33,005 nucleotides of DNA, taken from contig JAPKBR010000038.1 in assembly GCA_028823345.1 (NCBI GenBank), positions 1 through 33,005 on the forward strand, given 5' to 3'. The DNA is from Planctomycetota bacterium (GTDB lineage: Bacteria > Planctomycetota > UBA1135 > GCA-002686595). The notes under the pieces are model-generated. The model was not told where the DNA came from. It worked only from the letters and a program-made list of their open reading frames with translations, and ran no database searches. The position numbers were made by a program, and so were the translations under genes. Shown piece after piece: positions 25,341 through 32,340 of the stretch (positions are counted from its first letter, which is position 1; the number at the start of each line of letters is the position of its first letter).

Positions 25341-26354
25341 ATGAATTCCATGCGTACCTCAGCCTTTTTCCTGTGTCTCGTGCTTTGCGCGTCCGCTTGT
25401 ATCAGCGGTAAGGCGGAGGACCAGATGGACCTCCGTGATTTGATCGATCAAGCGGACCTGCGTTTCCGTGGGCGGGACTCACAAGGAGCACTAGAGTCCT
25501 ATCGCTTGGCGGCCATGATCGCCAATCAAGAGGGGGATGAGCCGGCGCTCGTGGTTGCCGCGTCAGGAGTAGCTATGGTGCTGTCCCTTGACGGGGAATC
25601 CACGGAGGCTGGGACTTGGCACACACAGGCCAAGCAATATGCCCGACCCGAAGACGGCGAAGCCTGGATCAGATTCCTGCTATCCGGGGGTGTGCTCTTG
25701 ATTGCGGAAGGTTTACCCGCAGAAGGGATCAACGAGTTGAACAAGGCCTGGGCTGCGGCCCTCGCCGGGGGGCGACTTGACCTTGCCATGCAAGCTGCCC
25801 AGTTGGCGGCGGGCAGCTCGGAAGGATCCTCCAAGATAGCCTTTGGACAAAAAGTTCTGGATGCGGCTCTCTTGTCCGGGAACCCTACTTGGATCGCCGC
25901 AGCGCACGAGGGCATGGGGTGGATTTACCAAGCTCTCGATCAACCGGAATACGCCATTGGCTCGTTCCGCGCTGCAAAGGAAATGGCCGCTGGGCAACCC
26001 TTTCAACAACGGGTCCGGTTGGAATGGGCTCTTGGTCGAGCCTTGCGCCTTGGAGGCCATGTGCCTGAGGCAACTCTTGTGATTTACAACGCCGAGGCCT
26101 CTTACAAGAAACTCGGGGGTCTCCTGCAATCCATGGGGGATGCGGAATGGACCGGGCGTTTGGCCGAAGAACAAGGCGAGTTGGCGATCCTGCGGGGAGA
26201 CTTGAGCAGCGCCCTGCGCCAGTTGCGTCGGGCCCAGAGAAAGTACAGGGCCAGTGAGGCGGACACCCATGCGCCTGAACTCATGGACTCAATCGAGGTG
26301 CGCATCGCGGAGTTGCGCATGATGATCGACATCGCCCGTTCGTCTGGGTCCTGA
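25341..26354 (+). CDS. TPR-like repeat lipoprotein
   Basis: This 337-aa protein starts at the ATG at 25341, with GGAG 10 bases upstream and a second ATG three codons later. The signal peptide ends in CASAC, a fair lipobox with C20. The mature part is almost wholly helical, with tetratricopeptide-like pairs: DQADLRFRGRDSQGALESYRLA, the WIAAAHEGMGWIYQALDQPEYAIGSF block near 245, and SSALRQLRRAQRKY near the end. TPR proteins serve as adaptors, so this is likely a membrane-tethered scaffold facing the periplasm. No partner is evident. The reading frame is open 57 codons further upstream, but that stretch contains the likely promoter. It ends 15 bp from the convergent glycosyltransferase gene. Confidence 0.77.
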   Translation: MNSMRTSAFFLCLVLCASACISGKAEDQMDLRDLIDQADLRFRGRDSQGALESYRLAAMIANQEGDEPALVVAASGVAMVLSLDGESTEAGTWHTQAKQYARPEDGEAWIRFLLSGGVLLIAEGLPAEGINELNKAWAAALAGGRLDLAMQAAQLAAGSSEGSSKIAFGQKVLDAALLSGNPTWIAAAHEGMGWIYQALDQPEYAIGSFRAAKEMAAGQPFQQRVRLEWALGRALRLGGHVPEATLVIYNAEASYKKLGGLLQSMGDAEWTGRLAEEQGELAILRGDLSSALRQLRRAQRKYRASEADTHAPELMDSIEVRIAELRMMIDIARSSGS

Positions 26355-26369
26355 AGTCCGCGCGCTTCC

Positions 26370-27860
26370 CTAGTGCTGCCGAATCCAGGAGGGCAGGGGT
26401 TGTTGGATCAACTCAAGGGTCCAGAATTGTTCACGGTTGGGTGCTGGAGCACTTTCAAAGCGCCGCACCCGGGACTTCAAACCTGGCCGCTGCAATTCCA
26501 CATAGGCTTGCAGCGAGTAATCCGCCGCGAGGGCAACCCCGCGCAATTCTGATCCATCCGAGTGGGGTTGCACGAATGGAATCCACGGATTCAAGCGAGC
26601 GCTGGATCCTTCCTGGGCGCCTTCGAGCAAGCGATCCACTTGCGCCAGGCTTTGGGTGAGCATTTTGCTCCCGTCGATCAGATTCGAGTAACGCTGGGTG
26701 AGTGGACCGCTGGCCAGGAAGGAAATGCCAAGGCACACCGCAAGGATCCCCGGAATAAGCCCGGTTGGTTTCCTCTCTTCACGGAACTTGCTCCAAGCAT
26801 CGTCGATGACTGCGCCCAGCAGAATCGCAAACGGCGGCACGAACAAGAGGGCATACCAATCATGCACGCGTCCAGCCAGGCCGCTGACCGCCAGTAAGGC
26901 GAAGAGCCATGCAAGCAAGAACCCTGCGTCGCCACCCTTAGATTTCCAGGCTTTAAAAACAAGTGCAGCAAACACTCCCCAGATAATCAGCATGCCACCG
27001 CTGCCCCATCCCAACCAGGGCTGGGAGTACAGCAAGCGCCAAAGGTATTCAGACGCGGGCAAGGACAGTCCCGCTAACAAACTAGAGTCCGAGTGCCCTG
27101 CCAAGCCGCCCAAGACCAGTTGTCGAGCGAGCACCCCCAGGCCGACCCCCAAGAGGGTTGGCCACACCCGGCGAAGGGAACTTCTTATTTTTTCCGCGAG
27201 TGTCCCCTGTGCTTCGATCACCAGCATGGTGGGCGCCAGGAGGGCAACCACCGCTCCGGTTTCCTTGGCTGCAAAGGCGCACCAGGCGAGCACGCCACAG
27301 GCCAGGCCTCGCCACCAGCTCAAGCTTGTGGAGGGCCTGACCTGCAGGGCAAGGACTGCCAAGATCAAGCAAAGGGCCAGGTTGTCCGCGCGCCGGGCTG
27401 CAAAGGGAACGACCTCGGCCTGCAGGGGATGGGCCACAAAAATGAGTCCCGCCAAACAGGCGCTCCAGATCCCAATGCCGGTGATGCGTCGGGCCAACCC
27501 GAAGATCAGCACGCCGCTTGTGGCACAGGCAATTAGGTTGGTCAGGTGATAGCCCTTTGGCTCTAGTCCATGCAATGTGCGATCAAGAGCAAAGGAAAGC
27601 TGCACCAAGGGGCGGTGAAAGTGTCCGTCGGGGTAGCGACCATCCATCAACTCCATGGATAGGATCCGCCAGATGTCCCCCAGGCCTTCCACTCGGGAAG
27701 ATGCAATCAAAGGGTAGGCGTCATAACCCAAGAGCGGTAAATCACTGATCCAGCAAAGTCCCAGGAGCGCAGTCAAGGCGATCAACGCGCAGGCACCAAG
27801 GGCCTCGACCCGTTTTCCCGGGGGGGCGGTGATCGTTGGTTGGCTTCGGTCCGTACTCAT
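26370..27860 (-). CDS. Polytopic membrane glycosyltransferase, GT39/TMTC-like
   Basis: This 496-aa protein has about ten hydrophobic spans, the first at 20-38. The loop after the first span has Asp47 in LLGYDAYPL, in the place of the catalytic Asp of GT-C enzymes. HFHRPLVQLSFALDRTLHGL (80-99) and YHLTNLIAC (104-112) follow, a pattern seen in the TMTC/PMT and ArnT-like families. Such enzymes move a sugar from a lipid-phosphate carrier to a protein or glycolipid on the outer side of the membrane. Acceptor and sugar are unknown. A C-terminal periplasmic segment of about 100 residues ends the protein. Its ATG overlaps the stop of the alkaline-phosphatase-superfamily gene by 4 bp, so the two are translationally coupled. 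Confidence 0.77.
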   Translation of the reverse strand: MSTDRSQPTITAPPGKRVEALGACALIALTALLGLCWISDLPLLGYDAYPLIASSRVEGLGDIWRILSMELMDGRYPDGHFHRPLVQLSFALDRTLHGLEPKGYHLTNLIACATSGVLIFGLARRITGIGIWSACLAGLIFVAHPLQAEVVPFAARRADNLALCLILAVLALQVRPSTSLSWWRGLACGVLAWCAFAAKETGAVVALLAPTMLVIEAQGTLAEKIRSSLRRVWPTLLGVGLGVLARQLVLGGLAGHSDSSLLAGLSLPASEYLWRLLYSQPWLGWGSGGMLIIWGVFAALVFKAWKSKGGDAGFLLAWLFALLAVSGLAGRVHDWYALLFVPPFAILLGAVIDDAWSKFREERKPTGLIPGILAVCLGISFLASGPLTQRYSNLIDGSKMLTQSLAQVDRLLEGAQEGSSARLNPWIPFVQPHSDGSELRGVALAADYSLQAYVELQRPGLKSRVRRFESAPAPNREQFWTLELIQQPLPSWIRQH

Positions 27861-29533
27861 TGGTCCTCTTCGCCCTGTGTTTTTGGATCCCCTTCGCCCT
27901 GTACCTCCTGGTCGCCTTCACTTCCTGCATACCCCATGGACTCCAATGCGCGCATGAGGTCTTGCATTTCCTGGTTGCTACGGGAGCTGCCTCCGTCCAC
28001 TTGGGATCGGCTGCGCAGGGTTGGGTCCTGTTCCATGGGGATCACCTTGGGCGGGCGCGGGTTGTGCAGAATTTCGCCGTGATGGGAGCCACTGAATTCA
28101 CGGTAAAGCGGTTGGTCCAAGAGGTGCAGAATCGTCGGCCCTAGATCGGTGACGGACCAACTGGCCCGCTGGGTTTCACCCGCGATCGAAGGGCCGGCCA
28201 TGATCGCGATTCCGTTCAACCCGTGGTCGGGGAATCCGGCCGGCAAGCGCGCGTGCAAAATGTCTCCGGAGCCCAACACGACCCGTAGGTCCGGGACGGT
28301 TTCGAATACCAGATCCGGCAAGGCGAGGCGCTTGGGACCGGGCATCAACTCCGTGGCGCGCCAAACTTGGGTGACCACTTTTTTGCCGTCGATTTCCAAG
28401 TTGCGCAGGTCCTGCTCTAGTTTTCCAAGCAGCTCGGGTACTTGGCTCGGTTCCACACAGCCTTGGGAATTGCGCCCGATCACATTGAGCCGCAGGGACC
28501 CGAAATTGCCCTCGCATTCCATGGCCAAGGCGCGGGATGCATCGAGGTCCAGGCCGGTCATCCGGGCCCGGTGAGCCGAAGGTCGCGCCAGGGCCAATGG
28601 CCCCGCTTGGCGTCGTTCAGGAGCCGTGCCAGGGTTGCGCTGGGTCCAATTGTTCTGGATCAGGAACGCTTCTAAGTCAAGCGTCCGTGGGTAACGGCGA
28701 AAGCCATGGTCGCTGACCACCAGCACATCGGTGTTGGGCCCGGCGGCTTGGATCAGACTTCCAAGGATCCGGTCCAGGTCCACCAGCAATTTGGCAACCG
28801 GCCCGTCCAAGTTCGCCGAATAGCGCTGGTGAGAAATCACATCGAGGCTTTTGAAAACCGCCACCGCACAGCGCCAGTTGTCTTGCCCCAAGAGCTCGAC
28901 CAGGGCCTTCTCTTTGATCGCCAGCTGCTCTTGAACCCGCTTTGCGTCGGGCAGGGAATTGCTGCGCCAGACGCCCAAGTCCGGCACAAAACCCATTTGC
29001 AACAGCCGCTGTTCATAGGCCTCGGGCAGGGCAAACCCGCCTTCATGGGGAGCCAGCATTCCCGCGACCATGACCCCTTGCACCGGTTCTGCGGGCCAGG
29101 TGACCGGCACGCCAAACACATGGACTCCTACGCCTCGGGAACTGAGAATGCGCCAGATCGGTGGGGCATGATTGGAGCGACTGGAGATCAGCTGCACATC
29201 GCTGCTGTCTTCGAGGGGTTCGAAGAAACCGAAGACTCCCGTGTGCCCCGGGCCGACTCCGCTGAAGGCGCTGGTCCAGGCCGCGGAACTGATTGGGATG
29301 CGGGTGCTCTCCAATTGCGCCGTTCGTCCCTCCGACACCAATCGCGCTAGGTTCGGCAAGCGCCCCGAGGCCAAGAGGGGGTCGATCAACTCGAACCCCG
29401 CTCCATCCCAACCGATCACAAGAACCTTGTTATTGGAGTGGTCGGTGGCTTCTTCTGCGCAGGCCCCCAATAGGGGTAACAGCACAAGAAACCGCCAACC
29501 GGAGCGTTGAAGAAAGGTGGGAGGCAGAGGCAC
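27857..29533 (-). CDS. Alkaline-phosphatase-superfamily lipoprotein (type I phosphodiesterase/phosphotransferase-like)
   Basis: The product is 558 aa from the GTG at 29533, chosen because the lipoprotein signal begins there; a TTG at 29584 would add 17 residues. The lipobox is LLGAC, with lipidated C25. Metal and catalytic residues of the nucleotide pyrophosphatase/phosphodiesterase fold are in order: D43 (IGWDGAG), a Ser nucleophile at 82 or 83 (PISSAAWTS), D231 and H235 (LDVISH), D275 and H276 (VSDHGF), and a last His in FPDHGLNG. Such enzymes cleave phosphodiesters or move phospho-groups, such as phosphoethanolamine. The C-terminus carries the usual NQEMQDLMRALESMGYAG motif, then an acidic tail of EGDQE-like repeats. 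The stop overlaps the glycosyltransferase start by 4 bp, which suggests joint work on a surface glycan or glycolipid. Confidence 0.88.
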   Translation of the reverse strand: MPLPPTFLQRSGWRFLVLLPLLGACAEEATDHSNNKVLVIGWDGAGFELIDPLLASGRLPNLARLVSEGRTAQLESTRIPISSAAWTSAFSGVGPGHTGVFGFFEPLEDSSDVQLISSRSNHAPPIWRILSSRGVGVHVFGVPVTWPAEPVQGVMVAGMLAPHEGGFALPEAYEQRLLQMGFVPDLGVWRSNSLPDAKRVQEQLAIKEKALVELLGQDNWRCAVAVFKSLDVISHQRYSANLDGPVAKLLVDLDRILGSLIQAAGPNTDVLVVSDHGFRRYPRTLDLEAFLIQNNWTQRNPGTAPERRQAGPLALARPSAHRARMTGLDLDASRALAMECEGNFGSLRLNVIGRNSQGCVEPSQVPELLGKLEQDLRNLEIDGKKVVTQVWRATELMPGPKRLALPDLVFETVPDLRVVLGSGDILHARLPAGFPDHGLNGIAIMAGPSIAGETQRASWSVTDLGPTILHLLDQPLYREFSGSHHGEILHNPRPPKVIPMEQDPTLRSRSQVDGGSSRSNQEMQDLMRALESMGYAGSEGDQEVQGEGDPKTQGEEDQ

Positions 29534-29873
29534 GGTTGATCTACGCACGGGATCCCGGTGCGTGAGCCTAGGGTAGATTCCCAAGGCCTGTGGTCTCAGA
29601 AGGAAATCGATTCCATGGGTCCAGCGAGTTCGACCAGCACTCCAAATCGTTCCCCGATGGCACTAGAAAGGGCGGTTCGGGGCTCATCTTCCCCGTGATT
29701 CGGCAGGATTCGAGCTCCAGAGGTCGCGAAACCCTCCAAGCCACCGAGGGCGCCCCCCCAGGGCGTGGATTGCCCAGGATCACCCTGAGCCCCCAAGCGC
29801 TGGAAGCACCCATAAAAAAACGGCCCCTTCCGTTAGGAATGGAGCCGCATGGGTTTGTTAGGTGGGGTTTGGA
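29534..29873. other. Region between marR and the phosphodiesterase-like gene
   Basis: This 340-bp stretch contains the marR terminator at its right end and the leader of the phosphodiesterase-like gene at its left. A minus-strand frame from a TTG at 29796 to a stop at 29596 (66 codons) reads like protein towards its end (SSAIGERFGVLVELAGP). It has no SD or known homology that I recognise, so I do not call it a gene. No clear promoter was found. Confidence 0.35.
29814..29847 (-). terminator. Intrinsic terminator of the marR gene
   Basis: On the minus strand CGGCTCCATTCC (29847-29836) pairs with GGAAGGGGCCG (29831-29821), with one bulge and one mismatch and a TAAC loop. Seven Ts follow directly (29820-29814). 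It begins 26 bases past the marR stop and is the best rho-independent terminator in the window. Confidence 0.88.
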
Positions 29874-30380
29874 TCAGACGTCGGTGGCCCCATCGGGGTC
29901 GACGCCAACCAGCATTTTCCCAAGGAGAGCGTTGAGTTGCTTGCGCTCGCTCTTCTTGAGGTTGCTGACGATGTCCGAAGCTGCTTCCAAACGGGGTCGA
30001 ACGGCTTTTTGAGCCAACTTCTTGCCTTTGGCAGTCAACTGGGCCATCACCAAACGTCCGTCTTCCTTGGAGGTGACGCGCTTCACTAAGCCACGCTCGC
30101 CCAGCTTGTCCAAGCGGTGGGTGATCGAGGCGCTGGAACGACCGGTTTCCCGGGCGATAACACCAGCACTGGCTTGATGGGGGGCGCCACGTCGCAGGAG
30201 CATGGCAAGAACTTCCCACTCGTAAGTTACGAGGTCGAAGTTAGCCAGGGAGTTCTGGGAGGCTTGGAAAAAATGTTCGGTAAGAAGTCGGCAGCGGGTG
30301 GCAACACCTACAGATTCCGTGTCTCCACGGGGAACCAACTTCTTCCAGTCCTTTTCTATTCTTGATACGCGGTCAGTCAT
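29874..30380 (-). CDS. MarR-family regulator with a single cysteine in helix 1
   Basis: This 168-aa dimeric winged-helix DNA-binding protein has an N-terminal dimer helix (about 20-47), then FDLVTYEWEVLAMLL. The helix-turn-helix is GVIARETGRSSASITHRLDKLGERGLV (about 73-99), and the wing is KRVTSKEDGRLVMAQLT. Lengthened basic helices close the protein. Its only cysteine, C30 in ATRCRLLTEHF, lies where the peroxide-sensing Cys15 of OhrR is found. Tyr53 aligns with OhrR Tyr40, while the other partner tyrosine (Tyr29) is not obvious. This supports, but does not prove, a thiol-based sensor. A bacilliredoxin gene lies upstream on the same strand. The gene ends in a strong intrinsic terminator. Its targets are unknown. 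Confidence 0.93.
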   Translation of the reverse strand: MTDRVSRIEKDWKKLVPRGDTESVGVATRCRLLTEHFFQASQNSLANFDLVTYEWEVLAMLLRRGAPHQASAGVIARETGRSSASITHRLDKLGERGLVKRVTSKEDGRLVMAQLTAKGKKLAQKAVRPRLEAASDIVSNLKKSERKQLNALLGKMLVGVDPDGATDV

Positions 30381-30688
30381 GGGGCAGAGACCATACCGAG
30401 GAGTTGCTTTAAAATCGAGAGGTATTCCTTCGAAGTTTGAGGAAATGTAGCGCTGGTTCGGGAGGACTTGTTCCCTGATCGATTCGCGCGGAACGCGTAC
30501 TGTGGGTCACTTGCCGGCAAATTGTCGCAGGGGCAATACGGACGCCTCACAAAATCTGAACACAATTTCTATTTGGAACCTTGCAGGGTGACAAGGGGAT
30601 TTCCAGAACGAGAAAAGCCAGGTCTCCTCGCGGAGCCCTGGCTTTAGGTTGCATCGGTCAGGCGCATCCATTCGGTGCGCCAAGCAGA
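30381..30688. other. Region between bacilliredoxin and marR genes
   Basis: This 308-bp stretch contains the bacilliredoxin terminator hairpin (30614-30645) and the marR leader. TTGCCGGCAA (30511-30520) is a perfect 10-bp palindrome. TTCCT (30425-30429) and AGGAA (30440-30444) form a 5-bp inverted repeat 45-64 bases before the marR ATG. Either could be a self-regulation site for MarR. No clear -35/-10 pair and no gene were seen. Confidence 0.35.
30614..30645 (-). terminator. Intrinsic terminator of the bacilliredoxin gene
   Basis: AAAGCCAGG (30614-30622) and CCTGGCTTT (30637-30645) are perfect inverted repeats. An inner CTCC/GGAG stem closes on a TCGC loop. On the minus strand the stem is followed by TTCTCGTT. 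It lies 44 bases past the bacilliredoxin stop. Confidence 0.78.
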
Positions 30689-31102
30689 TCAGTCACAGTG
30701 AGCGTCATAGCTGCTCTTCAATTCCGTGGCCAACATATCCGGCGTGTTGCCTTCGATATCCTGGCGCTGGATCATCTTGATCAGCTGCCCGTCCTTCATG
30801 AGGGCGATTTGGGGAGAGCTGGGACGATAGGGCTTGAAGTACTCCCGGGCCCTTGCGGTGGCCTCGGTTTCCATGCCCGCGAAGACCGAAACGATCCGCG
30901 TGGGTTTCTTTTCGGACATCAGGGAGATGCGCAGGCCCGGGCGGGCGCTTCCGGCAGCGCAGCCGCAGACCGAGTTGACGAAGACTAGGGTCGTGCCTGA
31001 GGCCCGAAGGGCCGTGTCTACGGCGTCGGCGGTCAGGAGTTCGGTAACGCCCAGGGTGGTGAGTTCGTCACGCATGGGCTGGACGAGTTGAGAGTCGTAC
31101 AT
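30689..31102 (-). CDS. BrxA/BrxB-family bacilliredoxin
   Basis: This 137-aa cytoplasmic thioredoxin-fold protein has the CGC active-site motif in FVNSVCGCAAG (C46, C48). The motif defines the YphP/YqiW (DUF1094) family, and the length is as expected. These enzymes remove bacillithiol from S-bacillithiolated proteins such as OhrR and MetE and restore the free thiol. C46 would attack and C48 resolve. The neighbouring REYFKPYRPSSPQIALMKDGQLIKMIQRQDIEG stretches are also typical: the PSSP loop with its cis-proline and the final IEG. Its presence suggests the cell uses bacillithiol or a similar low-molecular-weight thiol. A MarR gene with one cysteine lies downstream. No SD is seen before the ATG. 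Confidence 0.93.
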   Translation of the reverse strand: MYDSQLVQPMRDELTTLGVTELLTADAVDTALRASGTTLVFVNSVCGCAAGSARPGLRISLMSEKKPTRIVSVFAGMETEATARAREYFKPYRPSSPQIALMKDGQLIKMIQRQDIEGNTPDMLATELKSSYDAHCD

Positions 31103-31170
31103 GGCTTTGATTCGGGGAGTGTTGGGTCGTTAGACCGGGATAAGTCTGCCGCTGACGGTAGGCTTGGGGG

Positions 31171-31189
31171 GTGCTTTTAGAAAATGCAC
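31171..31189. promoter_or_regulatory. Imperfect palindrome upstream of the bacilliredoxin gene
   Basis: GTGCTTTT and AAAATGCAC form an 8-bp dyad with one extra T and an AG centre, about 70 bases before the bacilliredoxin ATG. AT-rich dyads of this size are typical MarR operators, so it is a candidate site. It could also be a terminator-like hairpin for the two-CxxC gene, although no T tract follows. Confidence 0.35.
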
Positions 31190-31276
31190 GACCATCATCC
31201 CAGAAGAGAGGGCAGAGAGGGGCAGGAACTCGCAGAAAGATGGTGAGGGAGGCCCGGGGCTCTTGGTTGGCGACCC

Positions 31277-31606
31277 CTAGGGCCAAAGCTTATCCCGTTC
31301 CTCGCGCATTTCCCGCAGGACCTCCAGCAGGATCCCGCCCTCACCGAGGGCCGTGATGCCCTCCAGGTTGAGCTGGCACACGGCGCATACCGGGCGCAGG
31401 CTGCGATAGGTCAGGATGTCGGCCTCTTCGAGGGTCACGTCTTCCAGCCCGAAAGTCGCCGCCTCGGTGGCTTGGCCGTCCTCATCGAAGCCGAAGAACT
31501 GTTTGACCTCGGCGGGGGCGCGGCGACAGAGGTAGCAGCGGTCCTCGCCGCCACTCCGGTCGAGGGCCTCGAACCAGCGGCGGAATTCGTCGGTGATGTC
31601 ACTCAT
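31277..31606 (-). CDS. Two-CxxC protein, probable zinc-binding, unknown function
   Basis: This 109-aa protein has two CxxC pairs, CYLC (24-27) and CAVC (74-77), that probably hold one zinc ion, as in zinc-ribbon or HNH-like folds. Between them lies an acidic segment (DEDGQATEAATFGLEDVTLEE), and the C-terminus is a charged helix (LLEVLREMREERDKLWP). No signal or membrane segment is present. The start is certain: AAGGAG (31614-31619) lies 7 bases before the ATG, one of the best ribosome-binding sites in the window. The first bases overlap the end of a 34-codon gene (ATGAGTGA), so the two are coupled. I do not recognise the family. Confidence 0.68.
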   Translation of the reverse strand: MSDITDEFRRWFEALDRSGGEDRCYLCRRAPAEVKQFFGFDEDGQATEAATFGLEDVTLEEADILTYRSLRPVCAVCQLNLEGITALGEGGILLEVLREMREERDKLWP

Positions 31607-31703
31607 AGAAGTTCTCCTTGTGGACCCGTTCCACTTCGAGGGGGTCTGGGTCGGTGCTGTTTGTGAGCTCGAGGCCGATGACGCCGGAATTGCGCCCGGC
31701 CAT
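31599..31703 (-). CDS. 34-aa microprotein coupled to the two-CxxC gene
   Basis: A 34-codon frame runs from the ATG at 31703 to a TGA at 31601-31599. GGGAGGG (31709-31715) precedes it, with GGAGG six bases from the ATG, a near-ideal SD. Its stop overlaps the start of the two-CxxC gene by 8 bases. The product is acidic and polar: it begins MAGRNSGVIGLELTN, and its second half is DPLEVERVHKENFYE. No signal or membrane segment is present. It may be a real small protein, or a leader peptide whose translation opens the next gene. The SD of the next gene lies inside its codons, so translation of one affects the other. Confidence 0.55.
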   Translation of the reverse strand: MAGRNSGVIGLELTNSTDPDPLEVERVHKENFYE

Positions 31704-31772
31704 GGATGCCCTCCCAGTCGACCTGGAATTGGGAGCGGATGTGCTCCTGGATCCGAATTGAGTTTACCGGAT

Positions 31773-32210
31773 TCAAGCTTTTGGGGCTGGAGAGCGCCAG
31801 AGGGCTAGAGCGCTTACAAGGAATGAGAGCCACCAGACATAGTAGGCGGGGAAGAGGGCAACCGCCGTCTTCATGATGTCATCGGGGTCGAGGTTCCAGA
31901 TGAAGCGGGAATTGTTGAGGAAACCCAAGAAGAGCATGGCGCCTAGCACGCGAGACTTGAAGCCCATGAACAGCAGGAGGGGGCTCAAGATCATGAGGAG
32001 GTTTGAGATATTGACGGCGAGCGCATTCAGAGATTCGTGATCTAGGGAGATATCCAATCCGTTCTCGAAGTAGACCCAGAAGCCGTCAATGCCCCACATA
32101 TCCTTCACCAGAGGGAGGCCGAAGGAAATTACATACATCGCCCAGCCACAGAGGAGTGCTTTTCGAGTACGTCCATTCAGCTCGGGGAGGAAGCGGTGTG
32201 ATTCGGGCAT
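31773..32210 (-). CDS. Small four-span membrane protein
   Basis: This 145-aa protein has hydrophobic spans at about 18-36, 63-84, 86-104 and 114-138, and a short basic start (NGRTRKALL). An outer loop between spans 1 and 2 is acidic and aromatic (DMWGIDGFWVYFENGLD). The size and layout recall DoxX-like or other small four-helix membrane proteins, but no defining motif is present. The function is unknown. It lies 130 bp downstream of the malic enzyme gene and 70 bp upstream of the microprotein gene on the same strand, so it may share a transcript with either. Confidence 0.7.
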   Translation of the reverse strand: MPESHRFLPELNGRTRKALLCGWAMYVISFGLPLVKDMWGIDGFWVYFENGLDISLDHESLNALAVNISNLLMILSPLLLFMGFKSRVLGAMLFLGFLNNSRFIWNLDPDDIMKTAVALFPAYYVWWLSFLVSALALWRSPAPKA

Positions 32211-32340
32211 TTTATTCGGCGGGTGGAGGTGACTCTAGGGCAGCGGAACTAAGTAATGGGATGTGAAGTCGTCAAGTTCAAGGTCGCGAGGTATATGCGC
32301 GCCATCCCTGCCCCGTAGCAGCGACCGATTTCGTGGCTGT

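Noticed and set aside
26698..27549. 283-codon frame on the plus strand
   Set aside because: It is antisense to the polytopic glycosyltransferase. The product is rich in Ala/Pro/Lys/Ser without pattern, as expected of a shadow frame.
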